DNA of 64,000 nucleotides from Tritrichomonas musculus. Lineage: Eukaryota; Parabasalia; Tritrichomonadida; Tritrichomonadidae. Where the stretch lies: positions 2,852,001 to 2,916,000 of the forward strand of contig JAPFFF010000011.1 in the NCBI GenBank assembly GCA_039105265.1, given 5' to 3'. The translations under genes were made by a program, and so were the position numbers. The stretch's first letter is position 1, and each line of letters starts with the position of its first letter. Under the pieces are notes generated by a model. It was not told the origin of the DNA and ran no database searches. It saw only the letters and a list, made by a program, of their open reading frames with translations. Positions 59,301 to 62,300 of this stretch are shown one piece after another.

Positions 59301-62300
59301 CGAAGGCATCGAATGACGAACTCACGAAAGAGCTTGAAGCATCGAAGGCATCGAATGACGAACTCACGAAGGAACTTGAAGCATCGAAGGCATCGAATGA
59401 CGAACTCACGAAAGAGCTTGAAGCATCGAAGGCATCGAATGACGAACTCACGAAGGAACTTGAAGCATCGAAGGCATCGAATGACGAACTCACGAAGGAA
59501 CTTGAAGCATCGAAGGCATCGAATGACGAACTCACGAAGGAACTTGAAGCATCGAAGGCATCGAATGACGAACTCACGAAAGAGCTTGAAGCATCGAAGG
59601 CATCGAATGACGAACTCACGAAAGAGCTTGAAGCATCGAAGACATCGAATGACGAACTCACGAAGGAACTTGAAGCATCGAAGGCATCGAATGACGAACT
59701 CACGAAAGAGCTTGAAGCATCGAAGGCATCGAATGACGAACTCACGAAAGAGCTTGAAGCATCGAAGGCATCGAATGACGAACTCACGAAAGAGCTTGAA
59801 GCATCGAAGGCATCGAATGACGAACTCACGAAAGAGCTTGAAGCATCGAAGGCATCGAATGACGAACTCACGAAAGAGCTTGAAGCATCGAAGGCATCGA
59901 ATGACGAACTCACGAAAGAGCTTGAAGCATCGAAGGCATCGAATGACGAACTCACGAAAGAGCTTGAGGCATCGAAGGCATCGAATGACGAACTCACGAA
60001 AGAGCTTGAAGCATCGAAGGCATCGAATGACGAACTCACGAAAGAGCTTGAAGCATCGAAGGCATCGAATGACGAACTCACGAAAGAGCTTGAAGCATCG
60101 AAGGCATCGAATGACGAACTCACGAAGGAACTTGAAGCATCGAAGGCATCGAATGACGAACTCACGAAGGAACTTGAAGCATCGAAGGCATCGAATGACG
60201 AACTCACGAAAGAGCTTGAAGGAGCGAACAAATCGGATGACGAACTTAAGATAGAGCTTAAAGAAGCCAAAATATCCAATGACAAGCTCACGAAGGAACT
60301 TGAAGCATCGAAGGCATCGAATGACGAACTCACGAAAGAGCTTGAAGCATCGAAGGCATCGAATGACGAACTCACGAAGGAAATTGAAGCATCGAAGGCA
60401 TCGAATGACGAACTCACGAAGGAACTTGAAGCATCGAAGGCATCGAATGACGAACTCACGAAGGAACTTGAAGCATCGAAGGCATCGAATGACGAACTCA
60501 CGAAAGAGCTTGAAGCATCGAAGGCATCGAATGACGAACTCACGAAAGAGCTTGAAGCATCGAAGGCATCGAATGACGAACTCACGAAAGAGCTTGAAGC
60601 ATCGAAGGCATCGAATGACGAACTCACGAAAGAGCTTGAAGCATCGAAGGCATCGAATGACGAACTCACGAAGGAACTTGAAGCATCGAAGGCATCGAAT
60701 GACGAACTCACGAAAGAGCTTGAAGCATCGAAGGCATCGAATGACGAACTCACGAAGGAACTTGAAGCATCGAAGGCATCAAATGACGAACTCACGAAGG
60801 AACTTGAAGCATCCAAGGCATCAAATGACGAACTCACGAAAGAGCTTGAAGGAGCGAACAAGTCGGATGACGAACTTAAGATAGAGCTTAAAGAAGCCAA
60901 AATATCCAATGACAAGCTCACGAAGGAACTTGAAGGAGCTAAAGAATCCAATGACGAACTTAAGAAAGAACTCGTATGTCTAAATGCTGAATTAACAAAT
61001 CAGAAAGAAGAATATGAAAATCTCAATAAGGAAATAAGCCAAAAGGATGAAGATATTGAAAAGTTTAAGGATCAAGTTCGCGAGGATAATGAAAAGATAA
61101 ATAATCTAAAAGAAAAAATGGATACATTGAACGACAGCGCAGATAAATTTAATAATAATATACGCCGCTTAGCAAGCACCATTGAAGGTGTTCCACTCGA
61201 AGAAGTCAAAGCCGAAGAACTTACCAATGATAAGATTGATTCTTTATGTGGCACTGCCAAGAACTCTAAAGATATCAAAGACACTGTCAACAAACATCTT
61301 CCAGAATCCAAAGACAACAACGAAGCCATTGATACTAATCTAACTAAGATAATTGATGAATCCAACAAACTTAAAGAACTTCTTGAAGCTCTCACTGGAG
61401 AAGAGAATCTTACTCCAGAACAACTTGAAGAACTCAAAGCCAAATTCAACGATATCAAAGACAAAGCTAAGAAAGACAAGTCATTATCCGAAGAACTCCA
61501 AAATAAACTGACCGAAGGAGCAGATAGTTCTGAATCTCTAGCCGAATCTCTTGAGAAACTTCAAATCAGATCCGCAGATTTAGACAACAAATTAGAAGAA
61601 AACGAAAACCTTAAATCTAATCTTCGCAAACTAGCAAGCACCATTGAAGGTGTTCCACTTGAAGAAGTCAAAGCCGAAGAACTTACCAATGATAAGATTG
61701 ATTCTTTATGTGGCACTGCCAAGAACTCTAAAGATATCAAAGACACTGTCAACAAACATCTTCCAGAATCCAAAGACAACAACGAAGCCATTGATTCCGC
61801 CTTATATGGATTAATAGGAAAATCACAAAAATTGAAAGATACTCAATCAATTCTTAATAAATTAATTAATGCTTCACTTGGCAAAAACTCAAACTATGAT
61901 ATTTCTGATCTTGATGAAGAACAAATTTATGACATTATTTCTAAGCGTTTTGGACAATCCAACAACTTACCAGAAAATTACTCTAATGAACAAAATTATC
62001 AAAAACTCTTATCAAATCTTAATGATATAATTAATTCAATATTAGGAAATGATCACAATATTGACATAGCTAACATGAGTGAAGATCAATTGTCTAATAT
62101 TAAAGACAAGATAAATGAACTTCAAAATAATTCAGATACACTTGCTAAAGTAATGAAAGTCCTTGAAGCTGTACACGGCAGTTCTATTAATCCAGAAGAA
62201 CTTTCACAATCGTTTATCGACAGTCTGGCTCAAAAGGCCTCCGAAAACAATGAAATATCTGAAGCAGTTCGCTCAACTTTACCTGAATCATCATCAAGCG

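Noticed and set aside
56126-60220. CRISPR-like regular repeats
   Set aside because: Units are contiguous with no unique spacers, lie in a protein frame and are in a eukaryotic context.
56103-60884. 1,383- and 201-codon frames of Arg/Lys/His-rich repeats in another + frame
   Set aside because: Same reason: a shadow of the 42-bp unit. The silent codon variants of the main frame change amino acids here (RRN versus RKS), showing that selection acts on the main frame.
55564-60951. 1,795-codon open frame on the minus strand
   Set aside because: The 42-bp unit has no stop in this frame and its length is a multiple of three, so any frame free of stops in one unit stays open throughout. The peptide (FVSSSFDAFDASSS) is a mechanical mirror of the + strand repeat.
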